Notes under the pieces: model-generated
The model's database searches: none
The model's input: only the letters and a program-made list of their open reading frames with translations
Told to the model about the DNA's origin: nothing
Position numbers and translations under genes: made by a program
Assembly: GCA_963971285.1 (NCBI GenBank)
Contig: OZ020260.1
Coordinates: 9,582,798-9,646,797, forward strand
DNA from: Astropecten irregularis
Taxonomy: Eukaryota > Echinodermata > Asteroidea > Paxillosida > Astropectinidae
Direction: 5' to 3'
Length of the DNA: 64,000 bases
Part shown: positions 1 through 12,000 of the stretch, one piece after another
Position numbering within the stretch: the stretch's first letter is position 1
Layout: each line of letters opens with the position of its first letter

Positions 1-417
1 CCAGGTGCCTAGCTGTTTCAACTTTGACATGTTCTAAATAGTAAATACACAGTACTACAGGCCTCATTTCAAGAGGATTTGCATTGGCTTGCATCATGTC
101 TACTTACGAGTTACCACCCGTGATGACCACGACTTTTCCCTCCTCTGTCATTGTGGAAATTTACTTTTGTGTGAACAAATTACTTAACGCGTAACGTTAA
201 GCCTAACTGCAGTTAAAGTACAGGCAGTTACAACGTGCACAGCGCTGCGTAGAGTTGTATGCGTTATGCAATATTCGGCCTATCATCAATACTATTCTCA
301 AGGTAAGGGAACAGAATCTGTTATTTGTTTGCCTTCACCGACGTCTGGGTACATGACTACGGATGGAAAGACGTTAGAACGGTGGCTATAGAGGGCGCAT
401 TACCTCGCCGCCGAGTT

Positions 418-784
418 GAAGGTAGTATCATAGTTACTTTGGTTTTTATCAAAGAAAATACAGATTCGTAGGCAAAAATATAAAGGAAGATACAATAAAA
501 GTAATCTGTGAAAATGTCAGTCCCATACGGTGCCCACTTTTTGAGAAAACAGTGAAAAACGGCAACGGTATTTCTTAATTTTTTTCTCTTTTATTTTTGA
601 TCTTTTAAAAGATCAAAAAGATTTTCGGTCGTTGTTTTATTAATTTCTGGATATTTACACCATTTCAGGCGGAAAAATGTTAACGGTATGTTTCTACCAC
701 CACCATCTTCATACCCTGTAAGTTATACGTAAATTTGTGAACATGCTGTTTTGGTTTCTTACTAAAGTATGATACTACATTTAA
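418..784 (+). mobile_element. T1 MITE copy 1 (TTAA-type)
   Basis: About 365 bp. The ends are inverted copies of AGGTAGTATCATACTTTGG. The middle has the palindrome GATCTTTTAAAAGATC, and the right half reads CACCATCTTCATACCCTG as in other copies. Intact copies in this window end at TTAA, as expected for piggyBac- or Kolobok-type non-autonomous elements. This copy's left TTAA is mutated (TTGA). Confidence 0.75.
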
Positions 785-994
785 TGGGCACCACACTAAA
801 TAGTTTCCCATTGACTAAAATACATTAACTCACATTAAGTTCTCACAGGAGTCTCTCAGTGATTGGTGCAATAATTCAAACAAAGTTTGGACTGTCATCT
901 ACATAATTCCTTTCACTTTTTGGTATGTTAGCCAATCAGATTTGTGGTAATTGCCCCAAGTAAAAAACACCCCAAAAATGTCAATTTTCCCAAA

Positions 995-1489
995 GGGGCC
1001 GTCCATAAAGTACGTACGCATGAAGTGGGGGGAGGGGGTTGTTACCGATGCGTACGCCATGCTTACGAAAAATTGGTATAATCATTGAGAGATGGGGAAA
1101 AACGAGAAAAAAGCACAGGATTGTTTTTTTCCCATTTTTTTCTTATTCAACATAATAAAAATAGTAAATTACGTCTGTAAATGTATAAAAAAAACGGTTA
1201 CACTTTAGTCATTTATCACAGAATTTGAAAGTGACGTCCCAATAATGGTACCGGCCCCGATTATTTTGACATCAGTTAATGATGCTAAAGCAGGGCACTA
1301 CGAAAAGTGAAAACCTAATGTGGAATGCGTACAGGGAAGAGGGGGGGTTGGGACCAATGCATACGCCATGCACGAGGTTTTCCAGGGGGCACGTGCCCCC
1401 CCCCCCCCCCCCCTTGGCGACGCCACTGGGGGGGGGGGGGGGTTCAAAAAAGTTGCCATTTCGTGCGTACGTACTTTATGGACGGCCCC
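995..1489. mobile_element. MITE with GGGGCCGTCC terminal inverted repeats
   Basis: The left end is GGGGCCGTCCATAAAGTACG followed by TACGC (995-1019). The right end is its exact inverse complement (1465-1489). The interior is non-coding and includes long C and G runs at 1397-1441, which make spurious open frames. The element is about 495 bp. Confidence 0.8.
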
Positions 1490-1761
1490 AAACCAATATA
1501 CTTGCAGCCGGTTTTCACGTTCAAAACACGTACGGCAACATTAATTTTTAGCCCAAATTTCTCATGTCTCTATACAGCAGGCTGAAGCACTGATGATAAC
1601 TTGTCATAATTACACAATAATATTAATTGCATGCCCCCCCCCCCCAAAAAAAAAAAACAATTAAAAAAAATCATATTTAAACAAACATTTGAGGGGTACA
1701 CACAATTATGATACTCAGCTCGGCGCACTGATTTTCGAACTATTTAGTGTGGTGATCTTTC

Positions 1762-2131
1762 TTAAGAGGTAGTATCATACTTTGGTAAGAAACCGAAACA
1801 GAAATGTTCAAAGATTTACGTATAACTTACAGGGTATGAAGATGGTGATGGTAGAAGCATACCGTTAAAATAGTTCCGCCTGAAATGGTGTATTTATAAA
1901 TTAGTCAAACAATGACCGAAAATCTTTTTGATCTTTTAAAAGATCAAAAATAAAAGAGAAAAGACTTAAGAAATACTGTGGCCGTTTTTCACTGTTTTCT
2001 CAAAAAGTGGGTACCGTATGGGACCGAAATTTTCACAGATGACTGTTACTGTATCTGACTATCTGTCTTGATATTTTTGCCCATGAATCTGCATTTCTTT
2101 GACAAAAACCAAAATATGACACTACCTTTAA
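1762..2131 (-). mobile_element. T1 MITE copy 2
   Basis: Full-length copy in inverse orientation to copy 1, flanked by TTAA at both ends (1762-1765 and 2128-2131). The same central GATCTTTTAAAAGATC palindrome is present. Confidence 0.8.
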
Positions 2132-2217
2132 AGGTAGTCATACTTTGGTAAGAAACCAAAACAGAAATGTTCACAGATTTACGTATAACGACCGAAAATC
2201 CGTTTTTGATCTTTTAA
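2128..2217 (-). mobile_element. T1 MITE copy 3, internally deleted
   Basis: About 90 bp. It keeps the left end, then joins to ACCGAAAATC and the central half-palindrome. It shares its boundary TTAA with copies 2 and 4. Confidence 0.65.
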
Positions 2218-2578
2218 AGGTAGTATCATACTTTGGTTTTTGTCAAAGAAATACAGATTCATGGGTAAAAATATCAAGGAAAATACAGTAAAAGTAATCT
2301 GTGAAAATTTCAGTCCCATACGGTGCCAACTTTTTGAGAAAACAGTGAAAAATGGCCACAGTATTTCTTAAGTCTTTTCTCTTTTATTTTTGATCTTTTA
2401 AAAGATCAAAAAGATTTTCGGTCGTTGTTTTATTAATATCTGGATAAACACTCTATTTTAGGCGGAAATATTTTAACGGTAGGTTTCTACCAGCATCATC
2501 TTCATACCCTGAAAGTTATATGTAAATCTTTGAACATTTCTGTTTTGGTCTCTTACCAAAGTATGATACAACCTTTAA
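2214..2578 (+). mobile_element. T1 MITE copy 4
   Basis: Full-length T1 copy in the orientation of copy 1, bounded by TTAA on both sides. It abuts copies 3 and 5. Confidence 0.8.
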
Positions 2579-2697
2579 AAGATCAACAAGAAAAGAGAAA
2601 AGACTTAAGAAAAGTGGGCAACGTATGGGACTGAAATTTTCACATGACTGTTAACTGTATCTGTCTTGGTATTTTTGCCCATGAATCTGTATTTGGG
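2575..2697 (-). mobile_element. T1 MITE copy 5, partial
   Basis: Starts at the central AAAGATCAACAAG region and runs through GGGACTGAAATTTTCACA to CCCATGAATCTGTATTT. Both terminal repeats are missing. Confidence 0.6.
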
Positions 2698-5394
2698 TCT
2701 GTCCACACTAATGCATATGTTTGTGTGACTTTTGGAGGGAACCAAGCACAGGAATTGGAACAGTAATATTTGCCATGTTTTCTCTTTAACTACATCCCAT
2801 ATTCTTGTAAGAACTTGGCCAGGCCAAAACGTTTGATAGATTTCGAAGTACTCAAGATATTGAGGATCATCTTCAAGATGTAACGTTTGTAACATGGACA
2901 GACATTTCATCATTAAGTGCTGGACATTAGTAATGAAAATAGTTTAGTATTCCAAATAGTGTTTCTTATGCAAAGCTATCCATTTGTGGGATGGCTACTG
3001 GTCAATTATAGTTTATTACCTCTAGGTATTTTTGAACTACAATCTTCACGATTTCACGTTTGTTACGGGGACAGACATTTTGTCCTGAAATGTCTGTCCA
3101 CTACAATGTTACGAACAATATTCAAGACTCATCCTAATTTCATAAATAACAAATAGGCCTAGGTTGCTTTAATTTTAGTAATGACATTTGCACATCACTA
3201 AAGTAATATAAACGGAACAAGTCTGCATTGAATTATGACAAGAGTATACTTGTACTATACAATAATGTCTGTCAATGTGACAAACGTTATCATTAATTTC
3301 ATCTTAAAGATGCCCTTTTAATTTTCTACTTATCCAGTGAATCAGCCTATTAATTTTTTAGTTTAACTACGAATGAATACATGAATGTTTATGGAAACAA
3401 AATTTAGGATAAAACCTGATTTTAAATGCACCTACCACGTTACACCCCAGAAGTTATCAAATGTATGCATTTGTATGGGCAGACCCATTTCTTTGATAAA
3501 AGCCAAAGTATGATACTACCTTTGAAAGGCTGCTTAGAGTTAGGAGAGCCAAACGTTTCGATCCTTGCAAGATCTTTCTCAAAGGCTAAAGTAAAATAAA
3601 CTCGAAATGCTAGTGGCTCCAACACCAAGTGATGGCTTATAAACGAACCGATATCTCTGAACTTCTTTAAAGTAGAATACGACTACATAAGGGCCTACAG
3701 AATGACAAATGATGAAAAAAAGTTACATTGGTTTTCCCATGACGATGAAAAGAGCCACAAAAGGATCACTTCTTCATGATATTATTACTAAGACAGATCT
3801 TTACGAAGTGGAAGAGGTATTCAGCTGTAGATTGAATTACCGTTCGTGTTTGCCATTATTGACCCAGCAGGTTTACATGACGGCTGTATGCCGACATCAA
3901 GCAGCATACGCCCTCTATTCACCGACCAATCAGTGTTCAGAAAGACCTCTGGTATATTGTTTTTCTCGGTCGTAGTTTAACTTGATCGATCTTATGACAG
4001 ATTACCGTCGCTGGTATTGCCTCCGTGAGATGAGACCCACTCTCATAAGGTGCCCCAATGTCGTGTTGCCGTATCGTGTGCCGACACTGCGCCGTCTTCA
4101 GGAAATTAATTATTTGTTCCCAATCTTGAATATCTCTTGACATTCAGTATAAAGATATTTAACGCTAGGTTTTAGATGTCACGAAGTACAGATAGCATAG
4201 ATTCCAGGTATAACTGTCAGTTAGTCTTTTAATTGGAACGAGGCACGAGCAGATCTTTTTCAGGCAGACAAAATTTGATTATTTTGATCAACTCGTCAGA
4301 CCCCTCCCATTTTTTTTTATTCGAAAAACTGATCACCAAGACATGTTTTGCTTTAAAAACATACAGCATTAAATTGGCGGCATTGAATGACCAAGCAATG
4401 CACCTATTTGTTTATAAATGTTATCATGCTACAATCTCGGACGAGTCACATAATAATTTCTTGTCCTTAGAAATTGCTCTTGTTGCGATAGTAGCCTTTA
4501 TGCTCTGCGCACTGAACATGACTCGGAATGAGCAATTTTCAGTCCTGTTTTCTTGTAAGTGACACTATAGGCACACTGGCATGTACCGCCGCAATCGATT
4601 TTATGCATGTCATAGACGTTGTCATTACTAATACGCGTACATGTATTGTGTAGTACAAAGAATAATTATTAAAGACTCCATTGTGAGTAATGGAAAATAA
4701 ATGGAATGATTTCTCGGCCACCAAATCCAATTAATTACTGGCCCACACCAAGGTAATTACATGTTGCCATACAAGGAAATAATCGTGGGTGACCAACCCA
4801 CGGCCGGGACGACAGACCGAGGTAAATTGCTCAAGTGACGGCCCACGTCCGGCCGTCTTGCCTCGGAAAAAGACATCGTCGTCAGTGAATTATTATTCAT
4901 CTGCATCTTTTGGTACACCGGGGTCAATTAACTTTACCATCGACCTAAATGATGCCCGCTCAGATAGCGAGCACTTTGTTGTAAATGCTGCAAGATTGTA
5001 CAATTAGACCATGGAGGTATACCTCTATGATTAGACATTCCAACAATCCCTGTGTATGCTACGTCCTTCTCATTCCACCCACATCAATTATAATTTTGCT
5101 TCAACAATTCACTTAAATTCAGCACACTGATTGTCTAAACATGCTCATTCAAAGTATTTAGACGATAAGATAATTGTTTTACCAACCTCGTTATAACCCA
5201 ACATGTACTGGCAGATCCATTCTATAATCGAAGAATTAATATACACCTGTGTGTAGAACATACTGCAATGATAATGATCAATAGGGAACCTAAGCAGAAG
5301 CCAACTCCAACTATACGCATTGTCCATCTACGTATTTGTCTTAATAATGAGGATCAACAATACAAGTTATAGTCAATTACATAAACTGCGTGGA
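2698..5394. other. Intergenic region with no recognised gene
   Basis: Short open frames such as 2605-2913 (-), 3709-3975 (+) and 4233-4562 (+) have no family motif that I recognise and no supporting splice structure. The stretch contains only short repeat fragments, listed separately. Confidence 0.5.
3470..3593. repeat. T1 end fragment followed by a GATCC-hairpin repeat
   Basis: 3470-3525 matches the T1 end (CCAAAGTATGATACTACCTT). 3531-3593 matches the dispersed repeat CTTAGAGTTAGGAGAGCC with CGTTTCGATCCT, also found at 5395, 6893, 10321 and 40040. Confidence 0.55.
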
Positions 5395-5503
5395 GTACCT
5401 GACGCGTTTTGATCCTAGCAGGATAAAGCATCAATCATATATTTCAGGTAATTATTTTGGCTGATGAGCAGTTTGCAGCAGTTTACTACTTGTATTGTAT
5501 AAA
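5395..5503 (-). repeat. Dispersed short repeat (GATCC-hairpin family), inverse copy
   Basis: Contains CCTGACGCGTTTTGATCCTA and, further on, GCTGATGAGCAGTTTGCAGC. Both blocks occur in reverse order and orientation in the copy at 6893-6998, so they belong to one family. Confidence 0.6.
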
Positions 5504-5895
5504 TTATACAAATATATGTACCGGTACCTCACATTAACTATAAAAACTCACTTCTCGACTATAAGAAAAACAAGGCTATATAAAAACATCGATGACCAAT
5601 AAATCCCTTTAATCAATCAATGTCTGGTGTAACCGACAGTTATAGAAATGTTTATTCAACAACCTGGATGATTTAATTACAACCATTTATCGCTGTAACA
5701 ATATTGACGTCTATAAAATCCTAAATCCCGCCCAGTAGTACAGGTGCTGTCATCCAATTAGAGAACTCGAACCCTCGTTATGTGAGAACGTGACGTTACA
5801 ATTAGATCGATGGGAGTTGCTGTATGCATCCTTGGAAGCTGGCCGTGTTATTGGTTGTTCAGCATCCCCCGCCTCCCCTGATCACTTCACTGCAT

Positions 5896-5908
5896 GGTCA
5901 CGGTGACC
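5896..5908. promoter_or_regulatory. Palindromic estrogen-response-like element upstream of the DBH-like gene
   Basis: The sequence GGTCACGGTGACC matches the ERE core GGTCAnnnTGACC exactly. It lies about 175 bases before the start codon at 6083. Steroid-type nuclear receptors bind such inverted half-sites spaced by 3 bases. Function here is inferred from sequence and position only. Confidence 0.35.
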
Positions 5909-6082
5909 TGATACTATTCGAAAAGCTGTGTTGAGGCAGTCACGAGCCAGTTGAATCAATCATCACTTAATGTTCCACGATTCCAGCCATAAGTTGATTT
6001 CCCCAACGACGATACGGGAGACAGACAGACAGACAGAGAATGTACTAAGATTCTTCGAAGAAACTGCCCCGAAGTTTGAAAG

Positions 6083-9000
6083 ATGCTTCGAGCTTTATTG
6101 CTGCTGTTGTGTGTAGTAACGGGAGGGATATGTGGGCCTACAGCAACAGACAGTAAGCAACAGTCGAGATTTCCATTCAGCATTCTCCTCACTCCCAAAG
6201 GACAGGGCAGTGACCGAGCGGCTGATTTGCACTGGGCCGTCGATTTCGAGCAAGAGACGGTCGACTTTAGCCTGAGCGTGCCGCTAAGCCACGGCCGTGG
6301 ACTGAGCGAGAACGGGGAATGGATTGCCTTTGGGATGTCTCCGGACGGGACACTCTCCGAGGCGGACCTTGTGGTGTTCTGGTTCCCACAATTAGGGAAA
6401 CTTAAACTTACGGTAAGTGATCACTATGCGACTATAAAATCAGACGTGTGAACCATACTTGAAATTGCAGTGTTATATAAAAGTGCTCATCCAGACCAAG
6501 TGTGATAGATATAGGCATACAGCAATATCAGAACCACTGATGAAGAGCGAGATTATTTGTTCCCCAATTGCCGGAGGCGGACAACACAGTCTTGCTCTGT
6601 TCACAGCCATACATCTTTATTTATACTATTTTACACTGTCATTACAATCCTGGGGTGCTGTGGCCTAGTGGTCTGGCGTGTCGGACTCAAGATCTTGTGG
6701 TCAATCTACGGATTGTGGGTTCGAATCCAGCCATGGGCGAGTTAAGCAAGACGCTTTGTCACATGTTGCTTCTCTTCACCCAGGAGTAAATATCTGTAAG
6801 GGTATTGATGTTTGTGTGCTTATTTAGCCTACGTACGCTTTACAGTAGCTGGGGCTGTATACTCCCCAGGGAGTTGAGATGGTTTTAAGAATAATACAAG
6901 TAATAAACTGCTGCAAACTGCTCATCAGCCAAAATACCTAAAATTAAAATGCTTAGAGTTAGGAGGGCCTGACGCGTTTCGATCCTGAGCAAGATCTTGG
7001 TTTTAAGAATGTTGGTGGGGCCCGATGACCAGGGATAATAATGGTAATCGCCTTGAGCACCCCCTGGGTGGATATGTTGCGCATTATAAATGTCTATATC
7101 GTTATTATTTATTCTTCCGAAATAAGAAATCCCACGAATGAAGTCACATTGAGACGAAAGTTTCACACTCAATATAATGGACTTGGTGCCGATTTCACTA
7201 TGCGCTATGCGATCATCGCTAAAGGCAAAGCCCAAATCCATCGCTACACGGAAAATTGCAACGCAAAGTAGCGATCGATTATTTTACGTTTAGCGATGAA
7301 TTTTGGCTTTAGCGATGGTCGCAAAGCGTTAGTGAAATCTTGAAATAAGGAAAACAACAATGATCAGTATTAAGTATGTGCACTTCTGTGCGGCACCGTT
7401 CACTTGTCTAAAAAATTATCATACTATAGCGAAAGAAAAACTGAATATGATATTATTGTCTTTATCATAAAAAAATGATCAGCTGGTGTGCATGATTATA
7501 AAATAATGCGATATATCTTTCGCAAGCAGACCTTAATTCGCAGTATGCACGGCCTGACATAACCGTACAATTTGACTTTCTCAAAATATCTTGGCCCATA
7601 AAATACAATTGAAATGACAGTAAGTCCACTTCATCGCACACGACTAAACACACTGGCCGCCTATATCTCTAACTAGACGTTGATCGATGGGAACATGTCA
7701 TACAAAATTTGACATATCACGTCCCGTACCCTCAGACAAAAGCTGTAATTATAGTGATCTTTTCTCTCATTCAAACATTAACTTTTAGGGTTCGTACAAC
7801 GATCAATCTTACAGTATTCTTTGAGTCAATATATCAAGATGGTGCCACATTAGGCCCACACGCTCACTGAGCTTTCCTGATTGGAAAGAGTTAGGGATGA
7901 TTTATCTACAATCAGGATTAATGAGTATAGGTTGATGTACTCTCGGCGAATATAAATGTTCAGTAACTTTGTTTCTTGAAACGACGGAAGGAATGATGGA
8001 AGGAAATTAGCTAATTTACTGTCATCCGTATGAAATAAATCAAAGTCACAAACATTCAGGGACCTTATACTCCCATGGTGATCTCGATATGTCCTTCACA
8101 GGACAGCATTTTATATTCCATTATTCCTTTGGTTTACAGTTGCAAGATATTTATTTTATCAAACTTAATATGCAACATTCACCAGTGTCGAGTCTAATAT
8201 ACTTATTTTTGAATGTCCAGTAACTTACCTGTTTACGGAGAAATCGGAGGACGGATGTACAGATGTGTTAATATTAATAGCAGTATACATGTAGTGTAGG
8301 CCTACAAGCATAACATGCAATTTTCCTGTCAATTTCATAGCTATGATTCATTTTGTTCTTATGGTCATCTCATCCACACAATTCCACTCTTATAGGTGCA
8401 TACGGTTCAACGATTTCAAATTTTGAGACAGCATTTTGCACAATCTGTATTTCCTCTGTGAATGGGTTATATTGCACCTTCCATAACGGGGGCTTGTATA
8501 TCGATCGTCCTTCATAGGAAGCTTACACAGACGATGAAGGCGCCATGCACGAGGATGAGAACGATCATGATTACGTACTACTGGACTGGAGGTTGACACC
8601 GGGAGGGTGTGAGCATGGTTGCCCCGCCCTTATGGAGGTCGAGTTCAGGCGCAGGTTTGACACTTGTGATGTGCGTGACTATCGCATCGAGGTAAACATA
8701 AATTATTGTCTTTTGAGCATTATATGTGAAACATGACACACGTATTAGCAAAATATGCTGCAGTTGTCAGATCAGGTCAAGTCCCGTCAACACGATGGCC
8801 GACTGGTGCTAATTCATTAACACATTTTTAAGGCTTGATTTCAGGTGTCAATTTCATAGAGCTGCTTAAGCACCAACATTTCCTAAAAGGTATAGCATCA
8901 TACTTTGGTAACATACCGTAACAAAAATCTTCACAGATGTACCTATAACTTACAGGGAATAAAGATGGTGATGGTAGAAACATACCGTTAACATGTTTCT

Positions 9001-12000
9001 GCCTGAAATACTGTATTTATCTAGAAAAGAGTAAAACAAGTAACCAAAATTATTTTTGATCTTTTAAAGATCAAAAATAAAAGAGAAAAAAACGTGGGAA
9101 TCGTATGCGACTGAAATGTTCACATGCAGATGACTATTACTTGTATCCTCCTTGATATTTTCGCCCTGGACATGAATCTGTATTTCTTTGACCAAAACCA
9201 AAGTATGATATTACCCTTAAGCACAAAAGCTTGGTAAATAAAATCAGTGTGCCAGCCAAAACTCATTGTGAATGTTATGCTCAGCGAACAATGACCAAAA
9301 CAGTCAAAAGCAGTAAACATTACGTGAAAATATGGTTAGTAATCCTATTTGATCAAGGAAGACTTTTCATGTAAGAAGCTCTATGAAATTGGTCCCCATG
9401 TCCCAAGCGAAGTCCTGTATAAAACCTTTGCAAATTGTTGATTTGTTTCTGAGTAATTATATTCTGTAATTATTCTGTATATTTAATTGCAGTCTTGTAA
9501 ACATCTTTGTTCAATATTTGTCTCCCAGAGTGGGACGGTGGATCTGTTTTACTTACGGGGGAACCACTCAACAGTTGCATCTGGGCGCATCGATCCACGG
9601 AAGGCTGAGATTGCAATCCAGCGCGCTCAGCTTCTGAAGAGTACAAGAAGTCCACCCCCGCTACCACCAGATGTGAAGACTGCGGATATCATCATGCATC
9701 ACGTGAGACCCAACCTGGGGCCAATTCCATACAGTTACTTTAGCACCAAAATTTGCTTAAGCACCAAAAACCTTGGTAAATAAAATCAGTATGCCAGACA
9801 ATATTCCATGTGAATGTTATATGCTTAGCAATGGCCGAATACGAATCAAAAACAGTAAACATCACATGAAACTTTTGTTGGTAATCAAGTTTAATCAAGA
9901 AAGACATTCCGTGCTTAAGCAAATTTTGGAATTGGCCCTGTTCATTTTGGTTCCCACTAATTCTTCATCCCATCTCGGACAGAAGAACAATCCAATCAAT
10001 GAAAAATCAAACATTATAATAGTAAAGAATTCCACATAAGATCGAAAAAAAGAAGAAACACGTATACCTTGTATTGAGACAAGTCAACCGAATGAACGCT
10101 TGTTACACCCTATAATACCGATAGACAACTAGCCCGACCGAGAGGCAGAGACTGTGGAGTTAACTTGCTTAAGACGTACAGTACCCTGAGATTCACCTGT
10201 CCAAAATAGAAACAAAAAAACATAATGAACTATTTGTCAATTTGGAAACAGAAATCAAAAGGAACATTGTCCAATTCAAAAATGAGGAACATGGTGCAAC
10301 TCAGAGTTCCAAATAATGACCTAAGTTCATAGTAAGAAGGGCCTGATGTTTCGATCTCACAGCAGGATCATCCTCCAAGGCTAAATGAAAACTTCATATA
10401 ATTATTATAGTTTGTATTAGCATACAGGTTGTGTAATTTTCAAATTTGGTATCCACTGCCCGTACGGCCTCTTCGTGGTGTATTCACATGTACCAGGGTA
10501 GGCCTATGCCTTTGATGGAATAACACTAATTTCAAACGCACACTTTGTTAGTCACAACTGCGGTTAATTATTTTGTTTTTCAAAAGCTAACTTCACTTTT
10601 GGGTCATATTGCGGAGGCATCTATTATATTTACTTCTTTCATTTTTTCCCCTCAAAGTATTAAATTCTTTGAGTAAAACCCTGAAATATCGTGCCTCGGT
10701 GGACAGCGTTGCACACGTGCATTGATTTCACCTGTCAGCTGCTATGTGCACTGGCAAATTTTGGAATAACATTGCTGCGCGTGGAACCAAAAACCGCGTG
10801 AAAAGCGACAGGCGTACGGTGACGGCCACGAGGGAAAAGTAACTTTATCTTCCCGCGCAAAAACTGAGCGTCTACTCGGCCCAGTGTGCGGGACCACAGG
10901 CCAAAGGTACACCGGGAAAAGGAGACTTGGTTGCATAGCTTCAGACGCGAACCACCATCAAATATTGATTCAGTTTAAGTAATGTTATATTTGCAGTGCA
11001 AAATGGCACGTCAGTCACGCAGGATTCTCTCCCAATGTTTGTATGATTGTCAAACAGTTTTTATATTTCTATATTCTATTTATTGATCTTTTCTCTTTCA
11101 ATTTCGGTACAGACCGAAGTACCAAATCAAGTAACAACGTATTGGTGTTCAGTTAGAAAATTCCCGGATGTTAAGGAGCGTCATCACATAATCCAGGTAA
11201 CTATTTGAAGGAAAGTAGATTCAACACCAGTCCGTCTAGATATTACAAATTAAGCACAATGTCACGTTTATACCGCTAATCCTTCAGTCATACAGACGTC
11301 AACAGGTTAAAGTCTGAAGAGTGAATTTACTTCCTGCACACTTCAATTCAGATGATGATCACAAAGGTTAAGGACTCGTAATTTGTTACAAAATGCAGAC
11401 GTGCCGTTCAATGAAGAAATCTGGATGTAGTTTTCCTCAATTGGGTTTATTTGATAGTGGTTTTTTTAGATGTAAAACTTCCAATTCATCCTCCATCCTC
11501 AGTATGAATCAGTGGTCACCCCTGGCAACGAAGACATCGTGCACCACATGGAGGTCTTCCACTGCATTTTGCCTGAGGGAGTCGAGGTACCAGACTACAG
11601 TGACCAATGTGGGGACGAGAACCAACCACCTGTGCTGGATTCTTGTAAGAGGGTGATTGGCGCATGGGCAATGGGAGCAGCGGTAGGTTTATTACTTCTC
11701 CTACTTCTCCGAAAAACACTTTTAAAAAAGAAGAAAATGACCTTTGGTTTTACCATAATCTGGAATGGATCAAATGAACCGAACTTAACCGAACCGAACT
11801 GATTAAGCTTAAACCGAACTTAATTAGACCACGCAAGATGATGCAAACCTAGGCCTATGTGGTATTTCTTTCTTCAATACATCGCGCACTCTCGTAGGCC
11901 TATATAGCCGTATAGAATTGGCTCAATAACCACCTTGTCCATCAATATTCATGAACCACCTTGTTATCAGCTTCACTTACACACAGAAAGTGCCCATTTG

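Noticed and set aside
1279..1585. Three overlapping open frames of 74-90 residues rich in Pro or Gly
   Set aside because: They are produced by the C and G runs inside the GGGGCCGTCC MITE.
4233..4562. 109-residue open frame
   Set aside because: No recognisable domain, no neighbouring exon, and A/T-rich composition like the flanks. It could be a chance frame.
6654..6735. tRNA gene
   Set aside because: The A- and B-box-like parts are present, but the sequence continues as a SINE body and tail and the cloverleaf arms do not pair well.
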